In this document: positions 1 through 8,239 of the stretch, in pieces | Layout: every line of letters starts with the position of its first letter | Position numbering within the stretch: position 1 is the stretch's first letter | From: Zymobacter palmae | GTDB lineage: Bacteria > Pseudomonadota > Gammaproteobacteria > Pseudomonadales > Halomonadaceae | Direction: 5' to 3' | Assembly (NCBI RefSeq): GCF_003610015.1 | Contig: NZ_AP018933.1 | Coordinates: 1,674,001 to 1,738,000, forward strand | Length of the DNA: 64,000 nucleotides | Translations under genes and position numbers: made by a program | Notes under the pieces: generated by a model | Database searches by the model: none | The model's input: the letters and a program-made list of their open reading frames with translations, nothing else | What the model was told of the DNA's origin: nothing

Positions 1-326
1 ATCGCTTATCCTGTCCATTTACAGTGGGAAATGACCCTGACTAACCAACAAGCGCCGCGCTGGGACAAATCCAACGTGGCGCTTGGCGTCAATACAGTAG
101 AATGGCGGCAGTATACGACCGACGACCCCAGCCGCGGCGCAGGTGCTGCGTTACGACGCACCCCACCACGCATTTCAGCACGGCATCCCCCAGCGGCTAC
201 AACCGTATCACTTCCCCATGGGCACCTACTCTGAGTGACGAGTATCTCTATTCAGTTAAACCAGACAGTGATGTCAGTAAAATAGGCCAAGATAAGCAGC
301 CTTGACCACCGCGCGGGTCTTATTAA
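1..326. other. Left-end region without a supportable gene
   Basis: Two short overlapping plus-strand reading frames of 67 codons occur here (starts near 31 and 102). Neither shows a domain I recognise. The frame from 31 starts plausibly but drifts into a low-complexity Arg/Pro-rich stretch, as out-of-frame GC-rich DNA does. It could be a decayed gene remnant. The remaining stretch to 757, beyond the repeat element at 327-446, is the AT-richer upstream region of the oxidoreductase gene. I see no confident promoter there. Confidence 0.3.
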
Positions 327-446
327 GAGCGTGTTTCATAACCCCCATGCCTATGTCATTGAGGATATTTCAAACCACAAAACTGCGGTAAAAGCCGTTT
401 ATTTTAGAAAGGGCAGCAGCCATTACTCAGGTTATGAAACAGCCTC
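327..446 (+). mobile_element. MITE-like element, copy 1 (120 bp, TAA target duplication)
   Basis: This 120-bp non-coding element starts GAGCGTGTTTCATAACC and ends GGTTATGAAACAGCCTC, so its ends are imperfect inverted repeats of about 17 bp. It is flanked by TAA on both sides (324-326 and 447-449). Three further copies occur at 2039, 4652 and 6782. Small size, terminal inverted repeats, 3-bp TNA duplications and no ORF identify a miniature inverted-repeat transposable element. Ends and duplication resemble the IS427 group of the IS5 family; that parentage is inference. Confidence 0.88.
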
Positions 447-757
447 TAAGAGCATCCCGCTTGTACAACATGATGAAAATGTAGGTTGATGTTACCCTGA
501 TGCACAACCAATTTATCGTTTTGCAAAGAACCCTTTATTTATCTTTCGTAGTGACAACATCACTTCAACGCTGCTCGCTTGATATGGGAGCCGAAGGTAA
601 TTTGTCTCTATCTTTGATAGCGTCTCATCGGCTATTCTTTTCCTAGATCTGCGCAAGTTCCCTCCTTCTTTCTAGGTGCTATAGTCAAAGGATAAGCCTT
701 ACTTTACAGGCATAGGGCAACCCTGCCTTTCCACTGTCTGCGACTACAGGAGTCGCC

Positions 758-1879
758 ATGTCCACTCCCGTATTATTCCAACCCAACCGGATTGGCGCGC
801 TAGCGCTCGACAACCGTATCGTCATTCCACCCATGTGCCAGTACTCCGCCCATGACGGTAAGCCCACCGACTGGCACACCCAGCACTGGGGCAACATGCT
901 GCAGTCCGGTGCAGGTCTATTCATCGTCGAGGGTACGGCGGTCAGCCCCGAGGGCCGTATCAGCGCTCACGATCTTGGGCTGTGGGACGATCATACTGAA
1001 GCAGCGTTCGCTGATATCCTCGGTCGCGTGCGCCGCTACAGTGAAATGCCCGTGGGTATCCAGCTGGCCCATGCAGGCCGCAAGGCATCCTGCCATCGTT
1101 CTTGGATCAAGAAAGGCGCGCAGATTGCCCCCCATCAGCCAGAGGGCTGGCAAACCATCGCACCATCTGCACTGCCTTATGCCGAGGGGTATCAGACACC
1201 GCGTGAAATGGGTCTGGATGACATCAGCCACATCAGGCAGGCCTTTGTCGATGCCGCACGGCGCGCGGTCAATCTGGGCTTTAACCTGATCGAAGTGCAC
1301 GCGGCACACGGTTACCTACTGCACGAGTTCCTGTCCCCCTTGTCCAACCAGCGCACCGATCAGTACGGCGGCAATCTGCAGAAACGTATGCGTTTTCCAC
1401 TGGAAGTCTTCGCCGCCGTGCGTGACGTCGTGCCATCGAACATTCCGGTAGGTGTGCGCATTTCCGCCACAGACGGGGTAGAGGGTGGCTGGGATATCGA
1501 ACAGTCCCAGGCGTTCTGCCGCGAGATCGAAGCACACAAAGGCAGCTTTATCGACGTCACCTCAGGCGGGCTGGACCCACGTCAGGTGCTGGACGACTAT
1601 CCGGCCTACCAGATCCCACTGGCTCGCGCGATCAAGGCCGCCATTGATGACATTCCGGTGATGGGCGTAGGTCTGATCACGACGCCTGAGCTGGCCGAAG
1701 CCACCGTGGCGGTCGGCGATGTCGACCTAGTCGGTATCGGACGCGGCATGCTGTATGACCCCCGCTGGCCGTGGCATGCCGCGGCTAAGCTCGGCGCCTC
1801 AATCGAAGTGAGCCCGCAGTACTGGCGTGGTCACCCATCGGTATTGAACGGCACGTTCAGGATTCGTGGGCAGCGCTGA
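758..1879 (+). CDS. NADH:flavin oxidoreductase, old yellow enzyme family (XenA/YqjM-like)
   Basis: A 373-residue FMN-dependent ene-reductase expected to reduce activated C=C bonds of enones, maleimides or nitro compounds with NAD(P)H in the cytoplasm. The protein is a single TIM barrel. Near residues 24-29 is PPMCQYSA, with the Cys that tunes FMN in the YqjM/XenA class. Near 170-190 is VHAAHGYLLHEFLSP, containing the substrate-binding His pair, followed by SNQRTDQYGG. GIGRGMLYDPRWPW near the C-terminus is the FMN phosphate region typical of XenA-type enzymes. An AGGAG sits about 9 nt before the ATG at 758. Length fits the family (350-375). It stands alone, with a MITE on each side. The physiological substrate cannot be read from the sequence. 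Confidence 0.93.
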   Translation: MSTPVLFQPNRIGALALDNRIVIPPMCQYSAHDGKPTDWHTQHWGNMLQSGAGLFIVEGTAVSPEGRISAHDLGLWDDHTEAAFADILGRVRRYSEMPVGIQLAHAGRKASCHRSWIKKGAQIAPHQPEGWQTIAPSALPYAEGYQTPREMGLDDISHIRQAFVDAARRAVNLGFNLIEVHAAHGYLLHEFLSPLSNQRTDQYGGNLQKRMRFPLEVFAAVRDVVPSNIPVGVRISATDGVEGGWDIEQSQAFCREIEAHKGSFIDVTSGGLDPRQVLDDYPAYQIPLARAIKAAIDDIPVMGVGLITTPELAEATVAVGDVDLVGIGRGMLYDPRWPWHAAAKLGASIEVSPQYWRGHPSVLNGTFRIRGQR

Positions 1880-2038
1880 AGGCCGATGCGAAAGCTCGTT
1901 AGCACCTCACAGGAAGGGCTGTGCAAGAGCACCGGCAGGTGATTGAATCGACCATAGGAGAGAAACTTCTAGCCACAGGACATACCTTATGCGGCAATGC
2001 GGTTGGATGAAGGGTCTTTAGCAAGAAAGGCGCAATAA

Positions 2039-2158
2039 GAGGCTGTTTCGCAACCTGAGTAATGGCCATTGCCCTTTCTAAAATAAACGGCTTTTACCAT
2101 AGATTTGTGGTTTGAAATCTCCTCAATGACATGGGTATAGGGGTTATGAAACACGCTC
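2039..2158 (-). mobile_element. MITE-like element, copy 2 (120 bp, TAA target duplication)
   Basis: Inverted relative to copy 1, with ends GAGGCTGTTTCGCAACC and GGTTATGAAACACGCTC. It is flanked by TAA at 2036-2038 and 2159-2161. It lies between the ene-reductase gene and the flotillin terminator and codes for nothing. The interior matches copy 1 at most positions, including the run equivalent to TTTCTAAAATAAACGGCTTT. Confidence 0.88.
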
Positions 2159-2283
2159 TAAATGTGAGCGCCTTTCCCTTCTTTGTGCCGAGGCTTACTG
2201 GGAAGCACACTCATCGGCCGTCGTTTCCACAGTGGCATTAGTGTCAGCGGTGCTGCGCGCTACAGAAAATCTTTCCGCAATAA

Positions 2284-2307
2284 GAAAAGGCCCCGCAGGG
2301 CCTTTTC
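2284..2307 (-). terminator. Rho-independent terminator of the nfeD-flotillin operon
   Basis: A perfect 10-bp stem (GAAAAGGCCC / GGGCCTTTTC) with a 4-nt loop, 61 bp beyond the flotillin stop codon. Read on the minus strand the stem ends in TTTTC followed by TTATT. The near-symmetric A/T flanks could also stop plus-strand transcripts. Confidence 0.85.
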
Positions 2308-2367
2308 TCAATGACGTCTATACCAGTACCGTCATCGTTAATTCATCGGACACGGCAACGTTACCGC

Positions 2368-3825
2368 TTATAGCGATTCGTCAGTGGCAACGCCACTCTC
2401 TTTGGGCTGCTTCTCGACGATGTACTTTGGCAGTTCGTAGCCCATCGTGTTGAGGAAGTTGCTGGTCAGCGGTACGGAGCCAACGTAGTCTTTCAACAGG
2501 CTCGTCAGCGCCCCACTGCCTTCCTTCTCGCCATTGCTGCCGCCCAGTACGTTCAGGCTGTCGATCTTGAGATTTTTGATTGCTTCCGCCTGAATAGCCG
2601 CCAGTGATTCGGACTTATCCAGCAACAGCAACTGAATGACCTTCTCACTGTCGCCACCGAACGCCTCCACCAGCTTGGCGATACCTTCAGAGCGAGCACG
2701 GTACTGCTGTTCAATACTGTAGGCTTCCGCTTCGGCCTTGATGCGAATGCCCTCAGCCTCACCTTGGGCGGCAATGCGAACTTGAGCCGCCGATGCCTCG
2801 GATGCGATTTCCAGTTTGCGCTTATCGACGTTGGCCGTCGGAATCGCTTCCTTCTCAATGCGTGCCTGTTCCGCTTTCTGGCGCTCCATGGCCACACGCG
2901 TATCGGCTTCAGCCGCTGCAATCTCACTGATGCGACGAGCATCAGCCATCTTGACCGCCAGCTCGGACTCGGACTGAGCAATCAGGCTCTTCGACTCGTT
3001 TTCCTTGGAAACCTGTTCCGCCTGGATTTCAGCCTGACGAATGGTCGAGTCACGGTGCGCTTCCTGAACCCCGATGGTCTTCTGCGCTTCAGCACGCGCG
3101 ATGCCAATCTCACGCTCTTTCTCGTTCTCAGCGATCCCCATCGCACTGATGCGCTGCTGCTGCGACACGTCGATACGCGCGCTTTCGATGGTACGCGCCG
3201 TCTCACGCTGCCCCAGCGAGTTGATCACGTCGTTGTTATCAAGGATGTCCTTGATGTTGACGTTGATGATGGTCAGACCGATTTTGTTCAGCTCAAGCTC
3301 AACGCTTTCGTTGACCAGCTCCAAGAACTTATCACGGTCGCTGATAATATCTTCGATCTTCATGCGCGAAATGACATGGCGCAGCTGACCGATGATGATG
3401 TTGTTGCCCTGCTCAATGATCTGCGCGCTGGTCATGCCCAGCAGGCGATTAATGGCATTGTTCAGAATCGACGGTTTGTCAGTCGGAATCGCGACGGTGA
3501 AGGTCGCCGGAATATCAACACGCGTCTTCTGAATGGTTAGCGCTTCTTTCAGATCAACGGAGACCGTCAGCGGCGCCAGACTCATCTGACGATAGTCCTG
3601 CAGGAACGGAATGACGAAAATACCGCCACCCTGACACACTTTCTGCGGTGCCTGGCCCACGCTGTCGACGTTCTTATTCTTCTTGCGCCCAAAAACACCG
3701 TACACGACCATCAGTACGTTGTTGGGGACCTTCTTATAAGACTTGGAAATGAAAAGGCAGATCGACAGCAACAACACCACGCAGATAGCGGGGATCATCA
3801 TTGCCGACAATGAAGATGTATCCAT
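2368..3825 (-). CDS. Flotillin-like SPFH/band 7 membrane protein (YqiK/FloT family)
   Basis: A 485-residue membrane scaffold protein. Residues about 10-28 form one hydrophobic N-terminal anchor. An SPFH domain follows (roughly 35-215; ILDNNDVINSLGQRETA is typical of bacterial flotillins). Then comes a long Ala/Glu-rich flotillin coiled coil (about 215-400) rich in EAQK, EAEA and AEAEAY repeats, and a short C-terminal tail. Flotillins form oligomers that organise membrane microdomains and affect fluidity and protein complex assembly. The gene sits 13 bp downstream of a YuaF/NfeD-type gene on the same strand, the arrangement known from Bacillus yuaF-floT and E. coli yqiJ-yqiK. A strong terminator follows. 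Family assignment is secure; the clients in this organism are unknown. Confidence 0.92.
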   Translation of the reverse strand: MDTSSLSAMMIPAICVVLLLSICLFISKSYKKVPNNVLMVVYGVFGRKKNKNVDSVGQAPQKVCQGGGIFVIPFLQDYRQMSLAPLTVSVDLKEALTIQKTRVDIPATFTVAIPTDKPSILNNAINRLLGMTSAQIIEQGNNIIIGQLRHVISRMKIEDIISDRDKFLELVNESVELELNKIGLTIINVNIKDILDNNDVINSLGQRETARTIESARIDVSQQQRISAMGIAENEKEREIGIARAEAQKTIGVQEAHRDSTIRQAEIQAEQVSKENESKSLIAQSESELAVKMADARRISEIAAAEADTRVAMERQKAEQARIEKEAIPTANVDKRKLEIASEASAAQVRIAAQGEAEGIRIKAEAEAYSIEQQYRARSEGIAKLVEAFGGDSEKVIQLLLLDKSESLAAIQAEAIKNLKIDSLNVLGGSNGEKEGSGALTSLLKDYVGSVPLTSNFLNTMGYELPKYIVEKQPKESGVATDESL

Positions 3826-3838
3826 TGAAACGTTTCCC

Positions 3839-4411
3839 TTATAAATGTGTTTTTACTTTGATGATGGGGTTATCTGACGCCTCACCGATAACATCCACTA
3901 CGGTAACCCGCGTGGATGACGGTATAGGCTGACCTTCTTCTGTAATTGCATCGAACGTACGACGCTGATGATACTTATCGAAGTAAGCCTGCCCCCCTTT
4001 CTGTCCATTGGCGTGAATCCTGATATATACCACCCCTTCATCCCCCCTTTCGACGATGAGGGCCTCAGGCATACCCGGCCTATCGAGCAGTCTTATCCAT
4101 TTTCGCAGACCACCATATACCACGAGCGTGGCCACGCCGGCCGCCAGTGCGATAAGCATGGCACGATAGGAAGCATCATCGAACAACAGATAAGTCCAAA
4201 GCGCAATGGAACTACCGGAAAGCAGCCCGGAGAGCGTGAACAGCGAAAAGATAGAAAATCCTCCAGCCATGGAATCCAGATTCTCTAGCCCCGCCGACAC
4301 GGCATCGTCATGACCATCACCAAGGAACAGGCTCACGATGAAATGCAGGAAGAACAAGGCAGTGCACACCAATGCGAATACCAGCAGGGTACTGAAATGC
4401 AAATTGGCCAA
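3839..4411 (-). CDS. NfeD/YuaF-like membrane protein, flotillin partner
   Basis: A 190-residue protein with three hydrophobic segments (about residues 6-30, 52-76 and 85-102) followed by a soluble C-terminal domain of about 85 residues. That domain carries the VYIRIHANGQKGGQAYFD region and a terminal VTVVDVIGEASDNPIIKVK strand pattern, which fits the OB-like fold of NfeD proteins. There is no N-terminal ClpP-type protease domain, so it belongs to the short NfeD1b/YuaF class. It is first in a two-gene operon with the flotillin gene. Known partners of this class are flotillins, where the pair acts in membrane stress and microdomain organisation. A 500-bp AT-rich gap with MITE copy 3 lies upstream and should hold the operon promoter. 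Confidence 0.85.
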   Translation of the reverse strand: MANLHFSTLLVFALVCTALFFLHFIVSLFLGDGHDDAVSAGLENLDSMAGGFSIFSLFTLSGLLSGSSIALWTYLLFDDASYRAMLIALAAGVATLVVYGGLRKWIRLLDRPGMPEALIVERGDEGVVYIRIHANGQKGGQAYFDKYHQRRTFDAITEEGQPIPSSTRVTVVDVIGEASDNPIIKVKTHL

Positions 4412-4651
4412 GCGCTATTTCCTCCTCTGAAAACAGAGCGTTCATTTTAAGGAAAATCCATATAGTGCACAAGAAAACCATAATATTATCATGGCCATTT
4501 TTTACCGTTGCATCACTCTCTTTTATTTCTCTTTCTGATAAATGATTCACACATAATATAAAAACATCAAACTGTTATATATAAAAACACTGTATAAACA
4601 TGGCGACAGATGTTTAAGAGACGATATCTCTTTATTTTAACAGTGCGCTTA

Positions 4652-4770
4652 GAGACTGTTTCACAACCTTAGTAATGGCTGTTACTCTTTCTAAAATAAA
4701 CAGCTTTTACCGCAGTTTTGTGGTTTTAAATCTCCTCAACGATATGGCATTGGGGCTATGAAACACGCTC
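4652..4770 (-). mobile_element. MITE-like element, copy 3 (119 bp, TTA target duplication)
   Basis: Same orientation as copy 2. Ends are GAGACTGTTTCACAACC and GGGGCTATGAAACACGCTC, flanked by TTA at 4649-4651 and 4771-4773. It lies in the 503-bp gap (4412-4914) between the divergent nfeD-flotillin and DUF969 operons, so it may carry or disturb promoter signals for either. The rest of that gap is AT-rich with no gene seen. Confidence 0.87.
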
Positions 4771-4914
4771 TTATTACGTCTTCTGGAAACTATTTATATG
4801 GCGTAGTTGTTGCATAAACCATTCAAGCGAATTCTAGCCGCTACATCGCGTATGCATGGCCCTTGGCACAATGCGCGCTTTTTACTCACCTGCCTATCAT
4901 GAAGAGGCCCTCTC

Positions 4915-5616
4915 ATGCATGACACTGTCAATCTATGGCCGCTGATCGGTATCGCAGTCATCTCGCTCGGCTTCCTGCTGAAATTCAATCCCGTGCTGGT
5001 GGTGGTGACCTCTGGGGTCGTTACGGGGCTGGCCGCTCACATGTCGCTGGCAGATATCCTCGACAAGCTGGGCGCTGGTTTTTTAAGCACACGTAATCTG
5101 GCCCTGATCCTGCTGCTGCCGCTGGTCGTCATCGGTCTATTAGAGCGCTACGGGCTGAAGGAGCGTTCACAGGACTGGATTGCGGGTATCCGCAGTGCCA
5201 CTGCTGGGCGGCTACTGATCATCTATCTACTGGCTCGCCAGATGACCGCGGCGCTGGGGCTGACCAGTCTTGGCGGACACCCACAAATGGTGCGCCCGCT
5301 GCTGGCCCCCATGGCAGAAGGTGCTGCCGAAAGCCGCTACGGTGCACTCTCGGACACGGTACGTTATAAGCTGCGCGCCATGGCTGCCGCCACGGACAAC
5401 GTGGGTGTGTTCTTCGGTGAAGATATCTTCGTGGCCTTTGGTGCGATCATGTTCATGCACAACGTCATCCAGCAGGCCAGTGGCATTACGCTAGAACCGC
5501 TGCACATCGCGTTGTGGGGCATTCCGACCGCAATCTGTGCATTCGTGATCCATGCATGGCGCCTGCACCGTCTTGACCATACGCTTGCACTACTGCGAAC
5601 CACGAGGGAGGGATAG
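4915..5616 (+). CDS. DUF969 family membrane protein (putative 5-oxoproline transporter subunit)
   Basis: A 233-residue very hydrophobic protein with about five or six membrane segments. The first follows the start directly (LIGIAVISLGFLLKF). Conserved-looking polar motifs include LTSLGGHPQMVRPLLAPMAEGAAE and ATDNVGVFFGEDIFVAFGAI. DUF969 genes are almost always followed by a DUF979 gene, as here with 2 nt between them. Public annotation pipelines describe such pairs as 5-oxoproline transporters because they often neighbour 5-oxoprolinase or pyroglutamyl peptidase genes. No such neighbour lies in this window. GAGG is about 10 nt before the ATG. Substrate is inferred from the family only. Confidence 0.8.
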   Translation: MHDTVNLWPLIGIAVISLGFLLKFNPVLVVVTSGVVTGLAAHMSLADILDKLGAGFLSTRNLALILLLPLVVIGLLERYGLKERSQDWIAGIRSATAGRLLIIYLLARQMTAALGLTSLGGHPQMVRPLLAPMAEGAAESRYGALSDTVRYKLRAMAAATDNVGVFFGEDIFVAFGAIMFMHNVIQQASGITLEPLHIALWGIPTAICAFVIHAWRLHRLDHTLALLRTTREG

Positions 5617-5618
5617 AG

Positions 5619-6635
5619 ATGTTCAAGCAACAGTATCTCTTTACCCTAGCGGGTTTGCTGCTGCTCGTTATCGCTGTCATGTCGTGCCGTGACAAAGGCA
5701 ACCCGCGCCGCTGGTTTACCGGCCTGTTCTGGGGACTGTACGGACTGATCTTCCTCGTCGATGACTGGGCGATTCCACTGTTGGACCCCATCACACCGCT
5801 TGGCTCGACCGGAGCACGAACGCTGCATGTCGGGGTGGGTATGGTGGTGGTCGTGATGGCACTGATCGCTGGCTTCGGCGGAGTGCGACTGGGCCGCTAT
5901 CATGCCCGCAGCGACGCACAGCGCCAGTAGAGTGCACGAACGTTCAAGAACCGTCTGTTCATTCCTACGCTGATGATTCCCGTGATGACAGCAGGTGGCG
6001 TAGTGGCCTTCACCTATGTGCCGGGGCTGCAGCGGGCCGTGTTCGGCGAGGGCAACCATTCCACGCTGATCACCCTGACGTCCATGACACTGGGCTGCCT
6101 ACTGGGCTGGCTAATCGCGCTACGCATGACCCGTGAAAAACCGCAGCAATCGCTGCAAGAAGCAAGACGTCTGCTGGATTCGATCGGCTGGGCCTTCATT
6201 CTGCCCCAGATACTGGCAACGCTAGGACTGGTGTTCGTTGCCGCGGATATCGATACCGATATTGCCTACCTGACCCAGCACTATCTGGCACTGGACAGCC
6301 GCTTTGCGATGGTGGCGCTGTACGCCGTCGTTATGGCTCTACTGTCTATGATCATGGGCAACGCCTTTGCGGCCTTTCCGATTGCCACAGCAGGCATCGG
6401 TCTGCCAATTTTGGTCGGCCACTACTGTGGTGATCCCGCCGTCATGGCAGCAATCGGTATGTTCTGCGGCTACTGCGGCACACTGATGACCCCCATGGCC
6501 GCCAACTACAACATCGTGCCCGCGGCCCTGCTGGAACTGCCGGATAGGAATGGGGTCATCAAGGCACAGCGGCCCACCGGCATCGTGCTGCTCGGGGTGA
6601 ACATCCTGCTGCTGTACTACCTGATGTTCCTGTAA
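5619..6635 (+). pseudogene. DUF979 family membrane protein, interrupted by an in-frame amber codon
   Basis: Residues 1-103 (5619-5927) and a 220-residue open stretch starting at the ATG at 5973 lie in the same frame. They are separated only by TAG at 5928-5930. The codons between TAG and 5973 read SARTFKNRLFIPTL, which continues smoothly into the next membrane segment. Read through, the protein is 338 residues with about eight membrane segments, slightly above the usual DUF979 size (~310). The codon before the stop is CAG, so one C-to-T change of a Gln codon would explain it. The ATG at 5973 has no visible ribosome binding site. The DUF969 partner just upstream is intact. The gene is therefore a recent pseudogene, a sequencing error or, less likely, a readthrough case. 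Confidence 0.82.
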
Positions 6636-6663
6636 CCCTCACATTTCGCCAACGTCATGATGA

Positions 6664-6694
6664 AAAGGGATGGACACTATCGTGCCATCCCTTT
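6664..6694 (+). terminator. Terminator after the DUF969/DUF979 operon
   Basis: A 10-bp perfect stem (AAAGGGATGG / CCATCCCTTT) lies about 30 bp after the DUF979 stop. The loop region can itself pair CAC with GTG. The 3' side ends TTTCTG, so the U-tract is short. Confidence 0.6.
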
Positions 6695-6781
6695 CTGTCA
6701 GGTTAGTGGGGCCAGCACTCGCATCAGTACCCTTCGGCTATTTGCCTCACAACACACGGCATCGCCATGACGCTTCCCTTA

Positions 6782-6901
6782 AAGCATGTTTCATAACCCC
6801 AATACCCATGTCATTGAAGGGACTCCAAACCACAAATTGCGGTAGAAGCCTTCTATTGTAGAAAGGGTAAAAGACCATCACTCAGGTTATAAAACTGTCT
6901 C
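6782..6901 (+). mobile_element. MITE-like element, copy 4 (120 bp), abutting an aminotransferase stop codon
   Basis: Same orientation as copy 1. Left end is AAGCATGTTTCATAACC and right end AGGTTATAAAACTGTCTC, flanked by TTA at 6779-6781 and 6902-6904. The right-hand TTA is, on the minus strand, the TAA stop codon of the aminotransferase gene. This is the most diverged copy: first base A instead of G, plus interior changes. Confidence 0.85.
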
Positions 6902-8206
6902 TTAAGAGGTGCGTAGATGCTTTTCGATAGCAGCCAGCCCATGCGCCATCGGCACGTCGATATCATCGTCTTCGAATACCGCGCCAAGCGCACGGCGCGC
7001 ATAGGCCTTGCGCTGCTCGTTGACGATTCGTGTACCGACCAGCCCATCGGCGGCACCTGAAGCCACAACCTCCCGCAAGGCTTGAGCAAAGGCGGCCACC
7101 GCATGATCTTTTTCGCGCTCACCGAACGCGAAGTTGATCATATGCGTGCCGTTGCACTCCAGAAACAGTCCATGCTCGAAACAGGCCTGACCCACGGCGT
7201 CGCCCAGTGCCTCGCTGCCGAATACCGTCTTGAACATCAGCGGGGCTCCCGTCACCCAGAGCGGGATACCCGCGTGATCGGCTTGCTGCTGCAGCTCGTT
7301 CATAAGCGCGGTGCCTATCATCTGCGCGGATCGGTGCAGGGCTCCGTCTTCCAGCAGATCAAGCGCCGTTAATGCCGCCGCCATCGGCGTGACCTCCTTG
7401 TTGTACGTACCTGCCAACCCCGCAGCATCATAGGCGTCGATGATATCGGCCTTCCCGGCCACGCTCGACAGCGCCATTCCATTAGCGAGCCCTTTGCAAA
7501 TCACCAACAGGTCGGCCGGAACACCGGCACCGTTGAGGCCCGCGGGCCCATAGCGCAGCCCCGACATCACTTCGTCCAGAATGAACGGCACGCCCGCCTG
7601 CACACAGAGCTGTGACATCGCCCTGAAATCGTCTGCGGAATACCAACCCGGTTCAGGCGTTACGATCACACCCGCAATCGCACCGCGGCCCTGTTCAAGC
7701 AAGTGAGCAAGCACCTCACGGCTATAACCGAAGTGGAACACATCGTTTTGAGCATCCCAGCAGACCTGCCGGAACCCGCGATGCCAATCGTGCCAGCCGT
7801 GATAGCCGCTGGAGAGGATGACACGCCGCCCGGTATAGGCCCGCACCAGCCTAATGGCCGCGCTGGTGCCTTCTGAACCCGTGCGGAAAAACAGCGCCTT
7901 TTCTGCTGCGGCATAGCGATCGACAAGACGCTCTGCCAGCGCAATGCGCTGCGGGGACAGCGTAGTCGGAAACATGAGGCCACGCTGGGTAACCTGCTCC
8001 TCAATCGCCTTGTCGATCTCGGCTCGGCGATAACCGAACAGCGTCGTACCGTTCGACGAGGTCATATCCAGCAGCGTGCGCCCGTCGCAATCTTCCAACC
8101 AGGCCCCTTGCGCTTTCTGCACGATGAACGGCGGCCGAGCGTCAATATCATAGTGGCGTGCGGCCGTAACGGCTTCCGCCTTCACCAGCAAACTACGGTT
8201 ATCCAT
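6902..8206 (-). CDS. Class III PLP-dependent aminotransferase (glutamate-1-semialdehyde aminomutase-like)
   Basis: A 434-residue fold-type I PLP enzyme. GSEGTSAAIRLVRAYTGR (about 110-127) is the PLP phosphate region. YHGWHDWHRG (about 135-144) provides the ring-stacking aromatic segment. DEVMSGLR (211-218) holds the Asp contacting the pyridine nitrogen, and Lys238 in ICKGLANGM is the expected Schiff-base lysine. The pattern is closest to the glutamate-1-semialdehyde aminomutase branch. Genuine HemL is less likely because the gene pairs with a GMC dehydrogenase 33 bp upstream on the same strand. An oxidation/transamination pair that turns an alcohol into an amine is the simplest reading (inference). 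The stop codon coincides with the target duplication of MITE copy 4. Confidence 0.87.
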   Translation of the reverse strand: MDNRSLLVKAEAVTAARHYDIDARPPFIVQKAQGAWLEDCDGRTLLDMTSSNGTTLFGYRRAEIDKAIEEQVTQRGLMFPTTLSPQRIALAERLVDRYAAAEKALFFRTGSEGTSAAIRLVRAYTGRRVILSSGYHGWHDWHRGFRQVCWDAQNDVFHFGYSREVLAHLLEQGRGAIAGVIVTPEPGWYSADDFRAMSQLCVQAGVPFILDEVMSGLRYGPAGLNGAGVPADLLVICKGLANGMALSSVAGKADIIDAYDAAGLAGTYNKEVTPMAAALTALDLLEDGALHRSAQMIGTALMNELQQQADHAGIPLWVTGAPLMFKTVFGSEALGDAVGQACFEHGLFLECNGTHMINFAFGEREKDHAVAAFAQALREVVASGAADGLVGTRIVNEQRKAYARRALGAVFEDDDIDVPMAHGLAAIEKHLRTS

Positions 8207-8239
8207 AACGGTTCTCCCTAGTGAGGATGCTTCGCGCGG

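Noticed and set aside
31-305. Two overlapping 67-codon frames at the left end
   Set aside because: No recognised domain, mutual overlap and low-complexity composition; at best a decayed remnant.
3968-4288. 106-codon plus-strand frame inside the nfeD-like gene
   Set aside because: Antisense shadow of a well-supported membrane protein gene.
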